Assembly (NCBI GenBank): GCA_902567045.1
Contig: CACFLJ010000005.1
Location: 1 to 64,000, forward strand
Direction of reading: 5' to 3'
Source of the DNA: an uncultured Pelagibacteraceae bacterium
GTDB taxonomy: Bacteria; Pseudomonadota; Alphaproteobacteria; Pelagibacterales; Pelagibacteraceae
DNA length: 64,000 bases
Part shown: one piece after another, positions 26,317 to 36,366 of the stretch
Layout of the letters: every line of letters begins with the position of its first letter
Numbering within the stretch: position 1 is the first letter of the stretch
Program-made: the position numbers and the translations under genes
The notes under the pieces: model-generated
Database searches by the model: none
What the model was told of the DNA's origin: nothing
What the model saw: the letters and a program-made list of their open reading frames with translations, nothing else

Positions 26317-26877
26317 ATGAATCTAAGCAAAATTTTAAAAAACGTATTACTTGTTGTTTTATTTGGTTTAATTGTTACAGCTTGTGCAACTAAGAAATCT
26401 GTAAAAACAACAACAGAGTCGACAACTACTAAAGCAGCTGAGACCCAATCTGAGACTCAAAAAGCAGATCCAATTGAAAAATTAGATGCTTTAATGCAGG
26501 GCGATGTTTACATAGGTTCTGATACTGTAGGAGAGCTAGCAAGTGGAGTTCCTGACAGAGTATTTTTTGCAACAAATGAGACAATATTAACTACAGCTTC
26601 TAGGGAGACTTTAAGAAAGCAAGCTGCATGGTTAAGACAGAATTCTGATGTGACTGTTGTGGTAGAAGGTCATGCGGATGAGAGAGGTACAAGGGAATAT
26701 AATTTAGCTCTAGGTGAGAGAAGAGCCAATGCTGCAAAAGACTATTTGATGACTTATGGGGTTTCTTCTGATCGAATTAAAGTTTTAAGTTATGGAAAAG
26801 AGAGACCTGTCGATTCAGGCTCTAATCCACTTTCATGGTCGAAAAATAGAAGATCTGTAACAGTCAAAGCAAATTAA
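26317..26877 (+). CDS. pal: Peptidoglycan-associated lipoprotein Pal
   Basis: A 186-residue outer-membrane lipoprotein. The signal sequence ends in the lipobox LIVTAC with Cys at 23, a Thr/Lys/Glu-rich linker follows, and the C-terminal OmpA-like domain has VVVEGHADERGTREYN and LGERRANAAKDYL, the peptidoglycan-binding motif. It has its own strong ribosome site and is followed by an intrinsic terminator, so it may be expressed above the rest of the operon. Confidence 0.97.
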   Translation: MNLSKILKNVLLVVLFGLIVTACATKKSVKTTTESTTTKAAETQSETQKADPIEKLDALMQGDVYIGSDTVGELASGVPDRVFFATNETILTTASRETLRKQAAWLRQNSDVTVVVEGHADERGTREYNLALGERRANAAKDYLMTYGVSSDRIKVLSYGKERPVDSGSNPLSWSKNRRSVTVKAN

Positions 26878-26893
26878 ATACAAATTTAAAAAA

Positions 26894-26928
26894 GACCCTT
26901 GCTTATTAGAAGTAAGGGTCTTCTTTTT
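26894..26928 (+). terminator. Rho-independent terminator after pal
   Basis: An 11-bp stem (GACCCTTGCTT with AAGTAAGGGTC, one G-T wobble), a 5-base loop at 26905-26909, then TTCTTTTT. An A-run precedes the stem, so it may also work in reverse. It lies 16 bases after the pal stop and ends 28 bases before the cpoB start. It is the best intrinsic terminator in the window. Confidence 0.92.
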
Positions 26929-26955
26929 GCCATTATTATAACTACAAATGTTTTT

Positions 26956-27975
26956 ATGAAATTATTAATAAAGTTAATTTTGATTAACTTTTTTTCAATT
27001 TTACTTTTTTCAACAAGTATTTCATATTCTCAAGATCAAGAAGTACAAGAAATTATAGAAAATATTCAAAAAGATCTTAGAACTTTAGAAAGAGCAGTTT
27101 ACTCTCAATCATTTTCCGAAAATTCAGATCCAAATATAACTCAAAAGGCTTCAACAAAGGAGTCCGAGCAGGCGTTAACCAAACATTTGTTGAAATTAAG
27201 TGAAATAGAGACACAGTTCCAGGAATTAACGAATAAATTTGAAGAAATAAATTTTAAATTGGACAGGCTGTCTAATAAACTTTCTAAAGTTCAGCAAGAT
27301 AATCAATTAAGATTTGAGCAAATTGAACAAGCTTCTATTTCGAATACAAATAATAAGTCTCTTACATCTTTGCCTAAATCTGAGCAAACATTTGTAATTG
27401 AAGACATAACGCAAAAAAAAATACTTCCTGGATCCTCGGAACCACAATCATTAGGAGAAATATCTTATAAAGATATGACTACTAGTGATGATACCCAATT
27501 AATAGAGACAGTAGAACAAACAGAAGCAATAATTTCAGAAGTTTTTAATTCTGAGGAAAAATTATTACCTGACGCTAGTCCAAAAGAACAATATCAATTT
27601 GCTAGAAATTTTTTAAAAGTTGGAGATTATCCTAATGCTGAGAAGGCATTTAGAGAATTTGTACTGATTAATCCTGATAACGAATTATCAGGAAACGCAC
27701 AATACTGGTATGCAGAAACCTATAGAATTAGACAAATGTACACTGATGCAGCTACTGCATATTTGGAAGGCTATCAAAAGTATCCAAAAAGTAAGATTGC
27801 TCCTGAAAATTTATTGAAACTAGGGGTATCGTTGGTTCAGATGGGAGAAAAAGATCAAGGATGCTTGATGATTGCTGGAGTTAAAAAACAATATCCTGAC
27901 GCTACTCAATCTGTACTTCAAAAAGCAAAGTATTATGCAGAAAAAGAATTTGAGTGTAAAAAAGAAAATTCATAA
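26956..27975 (+). CDS. cpoB: Cell-division coordinator CpoB (YbgF)
   Basis: A 339-residue periplasmic protein: signal peptide (about 1-27, ending SISYSQ), N-terminal coiled coil (about 30-125) and a C-terminal TPR domain with EQYQFARNFLKVGDYPNAEK, YWYAETYRIRQMYTDAATAY and CLMIAGVKKQYP. I chose ATG 26956; an upstream TTG at 26899 lies within the terminator stem. CpoB links PBP1B activity to Tol-Pal. The terminator before it suggests its expression depends on readthrough or a weak local promoter. Confidence 0.9.
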   Translation: MKLLIKLILINFFSILLFSTSISYSQDQEVQEIIENIQKDLRTLERAVYSQSFSENSDPNITQKASTKESEQALTKHLLKLSEIETQFQELTNKFEEINFKLDRLSNKLSKVQQDNQLRFEQIEQASISNTNNKSLTSLPKSEQTFVIEDITQKKILPGSSEPQSLGEISYKDMTTSDDTQLIETVEQTEAIISEVFNSEEKLLPDASPKEQYQFARNFLKVGDYPNAEKAFREFVLINPDNELSGNAQYWYAETYRIRQMYTDAATAYLEGYQKYPKSKIAPENLLKLGVSLVQMGEKDQGCLMIAGVKKQYPDATQSVLQKAKYYAEKEFECKKENS

Positions 27976-28987
27976 TTTTTATTCCAAAAAATTAGACGAT
28001 CCAAGAATAAAAAGAATTTACTTAAATTTTAAAAAAAAAATATCTAGCCATATTTCAAGTAGTTTTTGTGTTGCTGTTTCAGGAGGGATAGATAGTATGG
28101 CACTATCATTCTTAGCTAAATGTTATTCATTAGAAAATAACAAAAAAATTTATTTCTTTATTATAGACCACAAGCTTAGAAAAAATTCTACTTTTGAGGC
28201 TAAATTAGTAAAAAAAAAACTTAAATTATTTCAAATTTCTAGCAACATACTTACTATTAAAAAGGAAAAAATATCAACAAACATTCAATCTTTTGCAAGA
28301 GAAAATAGATACAAATTAATTATCAAACAAAGTTTAATTAAAAAAATTGATATGATTTTAACCGCTCATCATGTTGATGATTTGATTGAAAACTTTTTTA
28401 TTAGATTATTAAGAGGCTCAGGTTTAAAAGGTTTGACTTCATTCAGTAAAATTAAATCCAAAGTAAACTTTGATGATAAAATTTATATTTTAAGGCCTTT
28501 AATTGATATACCTAAAAAGGATTTGGCATATATTTCAAATAATACATTTAATTTTAATGTTAATGATCCCTCTAATTTAGATGACAAATTTTTAAGAGCA
28601 AGAGTAAGAAAATTAATTTCAAACTTAGAGAGGGATGGATTAACATTTAACAAATTTAAATTATCTCTGAACAATCTAAGCAAAAGCAATATTGCTATAG
28701 ATTATTATGTTAAGAAAAATATTAATGATAATTCTAATTACTTAAAATTAACTAATTCAATTATTTTAAAAGATGATTTTCTTAAACAACCAGATGAAAT
28801 TGTTTTTAGATCTTTCTCAGAACTAATAAAAAAGATAGGAAAAAAAGAAACCTTTGCTAGGGGTGCAAAAGTGGATAACTTACTTAAATTTTTAAGATCT
28901 ACTAATAATAACTCAAAAAAAACACTTTCAGGATGTATAATTCAAAAACTTAAGAATTCAGTCATTATTTCTTCAGAAAAAAGATAG
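27935..28987 (+). CDS. tilS: tRNA(Ile)-lysidine synthase
   Basis: An N-type PP-loop ATPase that makes lysidine at C34 of tRNA-Ile(CAU). The PP-loop is VAVSGGIDSMALSFL; ILTAHHVDDLIENFFIRLLRGSG and the later RARVRKLI are family motifs. The C-terminal domains are short, as in small alphaproteobacterial forms. The start is uncertain: ATG 27935 overlaps cpoB by 41 bases, a longer version would begin at 27872, and an ATT at 27968 lies nearer the cpoB stop. Confidence 0.88.
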   Translation: MQKKNLSVKKKIHNFYSKKLDDPRIKRIYLNFKKKISSHISSSFCVAVSGGIDSMALSFLAKCYSLENNKKIYFFIIDHKLRKNSTFEAKLVKKKLKLFQISSNILTIKKEKISTNIQSFARENRYKLIIKQSLIKKIDMILTAHHVDDLIENFFIRLLRGSGLKGLTSFSKIKSKVNFDDKIYILRPLIDIPKKDLAYISNNTFNFNVNDPSNLDDKFLRARVRKLISNLERDGLTFNKFKLSLNNLSKSNIAIDYYVKKNINDNSNYLKLTNSIILKDDFLKQPDEIVFRSFSELIKKIGKKETFARGAKVDNLLKFLRSTNNNSKKTLSGCIIQKLKNSVIISSEKR

Positions 28988-29050
28988 AATACCTCCAATT
29001 TGGCACAAATTGACACTTGTTAAATTGATAATAATTCTTAATTTATAGGT

Positions 29051-30943
29051 ATGAATTTTAGAAACTTAGCTATGTGGGCAGTAATAGTGATCTTGACTAT
29101 CGGCCTATACAATATGTTCAAGAATCCACAAGGTTCAGTTAATCAAAAAAATAACATTATATTTTCAGAATTTTTAACACAAGTAGATAATGGAAGAGTT
29201 GTTCAAGTAGAAATTCAAGGCAAAAATATAAAGGGTGTAATGTCTAATGGAGAAATGTTTAATACTTATGCTCCTGACGACCCAAATCTAATTCAAAAAT
29301 TGAGTGATAAAGGCGTTAGTATCTCAGCAAGTCCATTAGAGGAGAAAATGCCTTCATTATTTGGAGTACTTTTATCATGGTTTCCTATGCTACTTTTAAT
29401 TGCTGTATGGATATTCTTCATGAGACAGATGCAAGGTGGCAAAGGTGGAGCTATGGGCTTTGGAAAATCAAAAGCCAAAATGATGAATGAGTTAAAAGGT
29501 AAAGTTACATTTAACGATGTAGCAGGAGTAGAGGAAGCAAAGGAAGAAGTTGAAGAAGTCGTCGAATTTTTAAAAGATCCAAAGAAATTTAGTAGATTGG
29601 GTGGAAAAATACCTCGTGGATGTCTTTTAGTTGGACCTCCTGGAACAGGCAAAACTTTACTAGCTAGAGCTATAGCAGGAGAAGCAGGGGTACCATTCTT
29701 TACTATTTCAGGTTCAGACTTTGTAGAAATGTTTGTAGGTGTCGGAGCTTCAAGAGTTAGAGATATGTTTGAGCAAGGTAAAAAACACTCACCATGCATT
29801 ATATTTATTGATGAAATTGATGCAGTTGGAAGGAGTAGAGGTGCAGGTTTAGGTGGTGGTAACGATGAGAGAGAGCAAACGCTAAATCAATTACTTGTAG
29901 AAATGGACGGCTTCGATACAAATGAAGGTGTAATAATAATTGCAGCAACTAATAGACCTGATGTGCTTGATCCTGCTTTATTAAGACCGGGTAGATTTGA
30001 CAGACAGGTAGTAGTTTCTAATCCTGACTTACTTGGAAGAGAAAAAATATTGAAAGTGCATGCTAAGAAAATATCAATGGCACCAGATGTCAATTTAAGA
30101 ACTATTGCAAGAGGAACTCCAGGATTCTCCGGTGCTGATCTGGCGAACTTAGTAAACGAGGCTGCATTATTAGCAGCAAGAAAAAATAAAAGAATAGTTA
30201 CCTATATGGAATTCGAAGAAGCAAAAGACAAAGTAATGATGGGCTCTGAAAGAAGATCAATGGTAATGAGCGAAGAAGAGAAAAAACTTACTGCTTATCA
30301 TGAAGCTGGTCATGCTATTGTTACTATTAATGAAAAAGCAGCATATCCTATTCATAAGGCAACAATTATTCCAAGAGGAAGAGCATTAGGGATGGTAATG
30401 CAACTTCCTGAAAGAGATGAGGTATCTCAAACAAGAGAACAACTACATGCTCAAATGGCTATAGCTATGGGTGGACGAGTTGCAGAAGAAATTATTTTTG
30501 GAGACGATAAAGTGACCACTGGGGCTGCAAGTGACATTGAACAAGCGACAAAAAGAGCAAGAGCAATGGTAATGAGAGCAGGATTAAGTAAAGAGCTTGG
30601 TCCAGTAGCTTACGGTGAAAATGAGGAAGAAGTTTTCCTAGGAAGATCAGTTGCAAGACAACAAAATATGTCTGAAGAAACTGCAAGAAAAGTTGATACC
30701 GAAATAAGAAAATTTGTTGATCAAGGTTATGATAGAGCAAAAAAAGTTTTGACGGATAAAATTGATGATTTGCACAAATTAGCTAAAGCTTTACTTACTT
30801 ATGAAACATTGACTGGTCAGGAGATTGAAGACATAGTGAATAAAAATTTATATCCAAAAAATAAAGAAGATTTAAAAGTAGAGGAAGATGATCAAAGTTC
30901 TGCTTTAGGTTCAATAGGACTAAAACCAAAGATTGTTCATTAA
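29051..30943 (+). CDS. ftsH: ATP-dependent zinc metalloprotease FtsH
   Basis: A 630-residue membrane protease. Two membrane helices (about 5-22 and 103-124) bracket a periplasmic domain; the AAA module has Walker A GPPGTGKT at 195-202, Walker [12 protein letters not shown] and the second-region-of-homology arginines in RPGRFDRQV. The zinc site is HEAGH at 417-421. The pore motif FVGVGASR is intact. It degrades misfolded membrane proteins and, in many bacteria, RpoH and LpxC. The modulators HflK and HflC are encoded at 57324-59284. Confidence 0.98.
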   Translation: MNFRNLAMWAVIVILTIGLYNMFKNPQGSVNQKNNIIFSEFLTQVDNGRVVQVEIQGKNIKGVMSNGEMFNTYAPDDPNLIQKLSDKGVSISASPLEEKMPSLFGVLLSWFPMLLLIAVWIFFMRQMQGGKGGAMGFGKSKAKMMNELKGKVTFNDVAGVEEAKEEVEEVVEFLKDPKKFSRLGGKIPRGCLLVGPPGTGKTLLARAIAGEAGVPFFTISGSDFVEMFVGVGASRVRDMFEQGKKHSPCIIFIDEIDAVGRSRGAGLGGGNDEREQTLNQLLVEMDGFDTNEGVIIIAATNRPDVLDPALLRPGRFDRQVVVSNPDLLGREKILKVHAKKISMAPDVNLRTIARGTPGFSGADLANLVNEAALLAARKNKRIVTYMEFEEAKDKVMMGSERRSMVMSEEEKKLTAYHEAGHAIVTINEKAAYPIHKATIIPRGRALGMVMQLPERDEVSQTREQLHAQMAIAMGGRVAEEIIFGDDKVTTGAASDIEQATKRARAMVMRAGLSKELGPVAYGENEEEVFLGRSVARQQNMSEETARKVDTEIRKFVDQGYDRAKKVLTDKIDDLHKLAKALLTYETLTGQEIEDIVNKNLYPKNKEDLKVEEDDQSSALGSIGLKPKIVH

Positions 30944-30949
30944 AATTTA

Positions 30950-32002
30950 ATGAAAAAATATTACACAAGAGCGTGTAATTTTTATTATAATAGAACATCC
31001 ATAGAAAAAGTTAAAAAAAAGATTTCACTTCCTGTTAGTGGTAACAAATCACTTTCATTTGATACTATTGAAATTATTACCAGGACTAATAAAAATAAAA
31101 TAAATATCAGAAATATTAAAAATCTTCCGCCAAAAATTAAAAAGAAAGTCTTAATTGATATTAATAATATTTCTAAAGTTAAAAAAATTCCCAAATTAAA
31201 ATTTGATAACTTACCAATATTAATGGGTGTATTAAATATTACACCAGATAGTTTTTCTGATGGTGGAAAATTTAATAAAAAAATTTCTGCAATAAAACAA
31301 ATTAATAAATTAATATCTGACGGGGCAAAGATAATTGATGTAGGTGGTGAATCTACAAGACCAGGATCAAAAGAAATTCTTCAAACAGAGGAGTGGCTGA
31401 GAGTAAATAAAGTTATGAACTATTTAAAATCTAAAAGTTTTTTTATTTCTTTAGATACTAGAAAAAGTTTTGTAATGAAAAAAGCTTCAAAATATAAAGT
31501 AGACTTAATTAATGATATATCTGGCCTAAGCTATGACAAGGAGACAATTAATTTTTTAAAAAAATCAAAGTTACCATTTGTTCTGCATCATATGAAAGGT
31601 AACACAGAAACAATGCAAAAAAATCCCAGTTACGAAAATGTTTTGTTGGATATATATCAATATTTCGAGGACAAGCTTAGATTAATTAGAAAAAGTGGAA
31701 TTAAACATAATCACATTATCTTAGATCCTGGAGTGGGATTTGGTAAAAATATGAAACATAATATTACCCTAATTAATAATGTTTCTATTTTTCATTCCTT
31801 AGGATTACCAGTAATGTTGGGAATTTCTAGAAAGAGATTTATAAAAGATATATCTGGAAATAATGATAGTAAAGAAAGAATAGGTGGAACCGTATCCTCA
31901 AGTATTTTTAGTATGTTGCAAGGAGTGCAAATACTTAGAGTTCATGATGTTAATGAAGTTAACCAAGGAATAAAAGTTTATAAAAAACTAAACTTTAATT
32001 AA
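30950..32002 (+). CDS. folP: Dihydropteroate synthase with N-terminal extension
   Basis: A 350-residue protein. The enzyme core starts near residue 88 with LMGVLNITPDSFSDGG, then DVGGESTRPGS, LVNDISG-like LINDISGLSYD, and PGVGFGKN, the pterin and pABA sites. About 85 basic residues precede the core, an extension seen in other alphaproteobacterial FolPs but of unknown role. Neighbours are ftsH and glmM, as in many proteobacteria; the stop overlaps the glmM start by one base. Confidence 0.95.
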   Translation: MKKYYTRACNFYYNRTSIEKVKKKISLPVSGNKSLSFDTIEIITRTNKNKINIRNIKNLPPKIKKKVLIDINNISKVKKIPKLKFDNLPILMGVLNITPDSFSDGGKFNKKISAIKQINKLISDGAKIIDVGGESTRPGSKEILQTEEWLRVNKVMNYLKSKSFFISLDTRKSFVMKKASKYKVDLINDISGLSYDKETINFLKKSKLPFVLHHMKGNTETMQKNPSYENVLLDIYQYFEDKLRLIRKSGIKHNHIILDPGVGFGKNMKHNITLINNVSIFHSLGLPVMLGISRKRFIKDISGNNDSKERIGGTVSSSIFSMLQGVQILRVHDVNEVNQGIKVYKKLNFN

Positions 32003-33333
32003 TGAAAAAAAAATATTTTGGCACAGATGGAATAAGAGGAAAAGTAAACGGTAATAATATAAATGGCGATATGTTTTTTAAGTTTGGTTTGGCTGCTGGC
32101 ACATATTTTAATAATAAAAAAAAAACTAAACAAATTGCAATAATCGCGAAAGATACTAGGTTATCAGGATATGCATTAGAACCAGCATTAGTATCTGGTT
32201 TAACATCAGCTGGAATGCACGTTTTCACTTTTGGACCATTGCCAACAAATGGCCTGGCAATGCTTACAAAAAAAATGAGAGCGAATATGGGAATCATGAT
32301 TACAGCATCGCATAATTCTTTTTATGATAATGGTTTAAAATTATTTGGACCAGATGGCTTAAAATTGTCCGACAAAATTGAAAAGAAAATAGAAAAACTA
32401 ATTGACTCTAAAGTCTCAAAAAAATTATCAAATCCTGAAATATTAGGCAGAGTTAAAAGATTAGAGAATGGCTCAAATAAATATCTTGAAATCTTAAAAA
32501 CAAATTTTCCTAAACAATTTAATTTAAGAGGTTTAAGAATTACAATAGATTGTGCTAATGGAGCTGCGTATAAAGTAGGGCCACAATTGTTTAGATCATT
32601 GGGTGCCATAGTTCATGAAATTGGAACCACTCCAAATGGATTTAATATAAATAAAAAATGCGGTTCTACATTTCCGAATAAAATTAAGTATCACACAAAA
32701 AAAAATAAATCTCATATTGGAATTTCATTGGATGGCGATGCAGACAGAATTATAGTTTGTGATGAAAAGAGCAACATTATTGATGGAGATAAAATAATAG
32801 CAATGCTAGCAACAAGATGGAAAAGAAAAAAAATTTTAAGAGGTGGTGTTGTAGGAACCTTAATGACAAACTATGGATTAGAAAAATATTTTTCAAAAAA
32901 TAAGATAAAGTTTATAAGATCTAAAGTTGGTGATAGGTACGTAAAAGAAGCAATGCAAAAAAGTAAATTTAATTTAGGAGGAGAGCAATCTGGTCATATA
33001 ATCCTTGGTAAATTTGCAACTACTGGTGATGGTTTATTGGTAGCATTAGAAATTCTCTTCTCCATGAGGAAAGGAAAAAAGGCGAGTGAAATATTTAAAA
33101 ATTTTATACCCACTCCTCAATTACTAGAAAATGTTGAAGTAAAAGATAAATCAATAATTAATAGTCTCAAGTGCAAAAATGCAATTAAAAAAGCAAACAG
33201 TTTAATAAAAGGAAAAGGTAGAATGTTAGTAAGAAAATCTGGAACAGAATCAGTAGTGAGAATAATGTGTGAAACTGAAGATAAAACTATGCTTTCAAAA
33301 TGTGTTAATATTGTAAAAAAATCGATTATATAA
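32002..33333 (+). CDS. glmM: Phosphoglucosamine mutase
   Basis: A 443-residue alpha-D-phosphohexomutase. FGTDGIRGKVN at the start, the phosphoserine loop ITASHNSFYDNG with S103, the metal loop SLDGDADR (about 241-248), the sugar loop GGEQSGH and the C-terminal VRKSGTESVVR phosphate site are all present. It converts GlcN-6-P to GlcN-1-P for peptidoglycan and LPS. Gene order ftsH-folP-glmM is conserved widely. Confidence 0.97.
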   Translation: MKKKYFGTDGIRGKVNGNNINGDMFFKFGLAAGTYFNNKKKTKQIAIIAKDTRLSGYALEPALVSGLTSAGMHVFTFGPLPTNGLAMLTKKMRANMGIMITASHNSFYDNGLKLFGPDGLKLSDKIEKKIEKLIDSKVSKKLSNPEILGRVKRLENGSNKYLEILKTNFPKQFNLRGLRITIDCANGAAYKVGPQLFRSLGAIVHEIGTTPNGFNINKKCGSTFPNKIKYHTKKNKSHIGISLDGDADRIIVCDEKSNIIDGDKIIAMLATRWKRKKILRGGVVGTLMTNYGLEKYFSKNKIKFIRSKVGDRYVKEAMQKSKFNLGGEQSGHIILGKFATTGDGLLVALEILFSMRKGKKASEIFKNFIPTPQLLENVEVKDKSIINSLKCKNAIKKANSLIKGKGRMLVRKSGTESVVRIMCETEDKTMLSKCVNIVKKSII

Positions 33334-33334
33334 C

Positions 33335-34147
33335 TTGAAAATAAAATCTAAAATTTTAATTATTGCTGGCTCAGACTCTTCTGGAGGTGCAGGCATACAA
33401 GCAGACATTAAAACTGTCACATCACTTGGTTCATATGCCATGACTGCTATAACTGCTATAACATCACAAAATACAACTGGTGTTAAATCTATTATTCCAG
33501 TGAATAGTAAAGAAATTTCTAACCAAATTGAATTTACAGCAAAAGATATAAAACCAGACGCTATTAAAATAGGAATGCTTCATTCAAAAGAGGTTATAAA
33601 TTCAGTTATAAAATCGCTAAAAAAGATAAAAGCTAAAAAAATAATATTAGACCCTGTGATGGTAGCAAAGGGTGGAAAAAAATTAATAAATGACCCAGCT
33701 ATTAAAATTTTAAAAAAAAAACTTTTATCTGAAGCAGATTTAATTACGCCAAATATACCCGAGGCAGAAGTTTTAACTAATTCAAAAATATCAAATATTC
33801 AGGATGTAATTTTAGCAGGTAACCATTTAATAGAATTGGGAGCAAATAATGTCCTTATTAAAGGAGGTCATTTAAATTATAAAAATATTCAAGACGTATT
33901 TATTAATAAAAAAGAAATAACAATCTTTAAAAATAAGAAAATAAATACAAAAAATAGCCATGGCACTGGTTGCACTCTTTCAAGCGCAATAACTACCTAC
34001 TTTTCATGTGGAAAAACTTTAAAGAAATCTTGTGAAATGGCAATTAAATATGTAAATCATTCTTTAAGAACACAACCAAATTTAGGGAAAGGTCGCGGTC
34101 CTGTAAACCATTTAAATAGTATACAAATTAAAAAAAATTTTAGATGA
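33335..34147 (+). CDS. thiD: HMP / HMP-phosphate kinase (TTG start)
   Basis: A 270-residue ribokinase-fold enzyme. [18 protein letters not shown] (about 9-26), [12 protein letters not shown] and the anion-hole/catalytic [13 protein letters not shown] (about 206-218) match ThiD. It phosphorylates HMP twice for thiamine synthesis. The TTG at 33335 gives the expected N-terminus. It fits salvage of external HMP, together with thiE at 13504. Its end overlaps purA by 4 bases. Confidence 0.94.
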   Translation: MKIKSKILIIAGSDSSGGAGIQADIKTVTSLGSYAMTAITAITSQNTTGVKSIIPVNSKEISNQIEFTAKDIKPDAIKIGMLHSKEVINSVIKSLKKIKAKKIILDPVMVAKGGKKLINDPAIKILKKKLLSEADLITPNIPEAEVLTNSKISNIQDVILAGNHLIELGANNVLIKGGHLNYKNIQDVFINKKEITIFKNKKINTKNSHGTGCTLSSAITTYFSCGKTLKKSCEMAIKYVNHSLRTQPNLGKGRGPVNHLNSIQIKKNFR

Positions 34148-35436
34148 AAAATGTAGTTGTAGTCGGATCACAATGGGGAGATGAAGGAAAAGGTAAAATT
34201 GTTGATTGGCTATCAAGTGAGGCTGACGTAATTGTAAGATTTCAAGGCGGGCATAATGCTGGCCACACTCTTGTTATAGATAGTATAGTTTACAAATTAA
34301 GACTGTTACCATCAGGAATAGTTAGAAAAAATAAAATATCAATTATTGGAAATGGCGTAGTGATTGATCCATGGGCACTTCTAGATGAGATTGATGAAAT
34401 TAAATCTAAAGGTGTAGAAGTTAATCCTGATAATTTAATTTTATCTGAAGCAGCCACTCTCATCTTGCCATTTCATAAAGAAATGGATGAGATTAGAGAA
34501 GATGCAGCAGGAAAATCAAAAATAGGAACTACAAGAAGAGGAATAGGACCAGCGTATGAAGATAAAATTGGTAGAAGATCAATAAGGGTAATGGATCTTG
34601 CATCAGAAAATAATTTGGATAAAAGATTAGATGTAGTATTAAGTCATCATAATGCCATAAGAAAAGGTTTAGGAAAAACTGAATTTAAAAAAGAGCATTT
34701 AAAAAAAAATCTTTTAAATATTGCACCACAAATACTTAAATTTTCACAGCCAGTATGGAAAAAAATAGATGAATTTAAATCTCAAAACAAAAAAATATTA
34801 TTTGAAGGTGCTCAAGGAGTTCTTTTAGATGTTGATCATGGGACTTATCCATTTGTAACTTCCTCTAATACTGTCGCTTCGTCTGCTGCGACCGGCTCAG
34901 GCTGTGGTATAAACTCCATTAATTATGTTTTAGGTATTACAAAAGCATACACCACAAGAGTTGGAGAGGGCCCTTTTCCAACAGAACTAACAGATGAGGT
35001 AGGCGACTTACTTGGAACAAGGGGAAAAGAATTTGGAACTGTAACAAGTCGAAAAAGAAGATGTGGTTGGTTTGATGGGGTCCTTGTAAGACAAACTCTA
35101 AAAATTTCAGGAATTGATGGAATTGCACTAACCAAACTTGATGTACTAGACGAACTAGATGAAATTAAAATCTGCATAGCCTATGAGATAAATGGGAAAA
35201 AATATGATTACCTTCCAGCATCGGTTGATGATCAATTCATGGCTAAACCAATATATAAATGCTTTAAGGGTTGGAAATCTTCAACAGTGGGTATAAAAAA
35301 ATTTGAAGAATTACCAGAAAATGCAAAAAATTATATAAAAGAATTAGAAAAGTTTATTGAGACTAGAATTTCAAGTATTTCAACTAGTCCTGAGAGAAAT
35401 GATACAATCTTAATACAAGATCCTTTTAATCTTTAA
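34144..35436 (+). CDS. purA: Adenylosuccinate synthetase
   Basis: A 430-residue GTP-dependent enzyme of AMP synthesis. [18 protein letters not shown] at the start is the phosphate loop with catalytic Asp, GHNAGHTL follows, and [13 protein letters not shown] and [17 protein letters not shown] [15 protein letters not shown] are conserved. It reads toward rpoH and shares the stop tetranucleotide TTAA with it at 35433-35436. Confidence 0.98.
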   Translation: MKNVVVVGSQWGDEGKGKIVDWLSSEADVIVRFQGGHNAGHTLVIDSIVYKLRLLPSGIVRKNKISIIGNGVVIDPWALLDEIDEIKSKGVEVNPDNLILSEAATLILPFHKEMDEIREDAAGKSKIGTTRRGIGPAYEDKIGRRSIRVMDLASENNLDKRLDVVLSHHNAIRKGLGKTEFKKEHLKKNLLNIAPQILKFSQPVWKKIDEFKSQNKKILFEGAQGVLLDVDHGTYPFVTSSNTVASSAATGSGCGINSINYVLGITKAYTTRVGEGPFPTELTDEVGDLLGTRGKEFGTVTSRKRRCGWFDGVLVRQTLKISGIDGIALTKLDVLDELDEIKICIAYEINGKKYDYLPASVDDQFMAKPIYKCFKGWKSSTVGIKKFEELPENAKNYIKELEKFIETRISSISTSPERNDTILIQDPFNL

Positions 35437-36323
35437 TTTGCTGGTAATAAGTTTTTTGATTTAGCAGAATTAAGCATATGCTTTTGTAGTTTTTCAAAAG
35501 CTTTATTTTCTATTTGTCTTACTCTTTCTCTACTTATTTTATACTTTTTGCTTAACTCATCTAAAGTGACAGGTTCATCTGTTAATCTTCTTGAGTATAA
35601 AATCTTTTTCTCTCTTTCATTAAGCACTTTAATAGAGTCTTGAAGTAGATCTTTTCTTTGTTCCATTTCATCACTCTGAGCAATTTTTAATTCATGATCC
35701 ATTTCGTTATCAACTACCCAGTCTTGCCATTCATCACCATCTTCACCTATAGGAGCATTTAAAGATTGTTCTTTACCTGAAAGTCTTCTATTCATAGAAA
35801 CAACCTCACTCTCACTTACTGAAAGTCTCTTGGCTATGTCTTCAACATGTTCTTTTCTTAGGTCCCCTTCCGAACGTGGAGCTATTTGGTTTTTTATTTT
35901 TTTTAGATTAAAAAAAAGTTTTTTCTGTGCAGTGGTTGTTCCTATTTTAACTAAGCTCCATGACCTTAATATGTATTCTTGTATTGAAGCTTTGATCCAC
36001 CACATTGCATACGTGGCAAGTCTAAAACCTTTTTCTGGTTCAAATTTTTTTACTGCTTGCATCAATCCTACGTTACCTTCAGATATCATCTCATTAAGAG
36101 GTAAACCGTAACCTTTGTAGCCCATTGCTATCTTCGCAACTAGCCTTAAATGGCTTGTTACAAGTTTTTCTGCTGATTTTACATTACCAGTTGATTGCCA
36201 ATTTTTAGCTAACATATATTCTTCTTCAGCTGCAAGCATTGGAAACTTCTTAATCTGAGCAAGATACGCAGTTAATCCACCTTCATTAGAAAGTGCTGGC
36301 AAGTTATATGTATTTTTATTCAT
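35433..36323 (-). CDS. rpoH: Heat-shock sigma factor RpoH (sigma-32)
   Basis: A sigma-70-family protein of 296 residues from ATG 36323 (an ATG at 36332 would add three). Region 1.2/2 includes the segment [29 protein letters not shown] and [19 protein letters not shown], the last being the RpoH-type 2.1. [19 protein letters not shown] is region 2.3-2.4 and the end carries the region 4 helix-turn-helix ([20 protein letters not shown]). The [10 protein letters not shown] stretch resembles the RpoH box (Q-R-K-L-F-F-N-L-R). FtsH in the same window is its likely protease. Confidence 0.95.
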   Translation of the reverse strand: MNKNTYNLPALSNEGGLTAYLAQIKKFPMLAAEEEYMLAKNWQSTGNVKSAEKLVTSHLRLVAKIAMGYKGYGLPLNEMISEGNVGLMQAVKKFEPEKGFRLATYAMWWIKASIQEYILRSWSLVKIGTTTAQKKLFFNLKKIKNQIAPRSEGDLRKEHVEDIAKRLSVSESEVVSMNRRLSGKEQSLNAPIGEDGDEWQDWVVDNEMDHELKIAQSDEMEQRKDLLQDSIKVLNEREKKILYSRRLTDEPVTLDELSKKYKISRERVRQIENKAFEKLQKHMLNSAKSKNLLPAN

Positions 36324-36366
36324 GCAGAACATCTATTTAATAAATAAATAAATTTTTACAATGTTT

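Noticed and set aside
28990..29045. A TTGACA before ftsH as a heat-shock or sigma-70 promoter
   Set aside because: The -35-like TTGACA at 29010 has no -10 at proper spacing that I could support.
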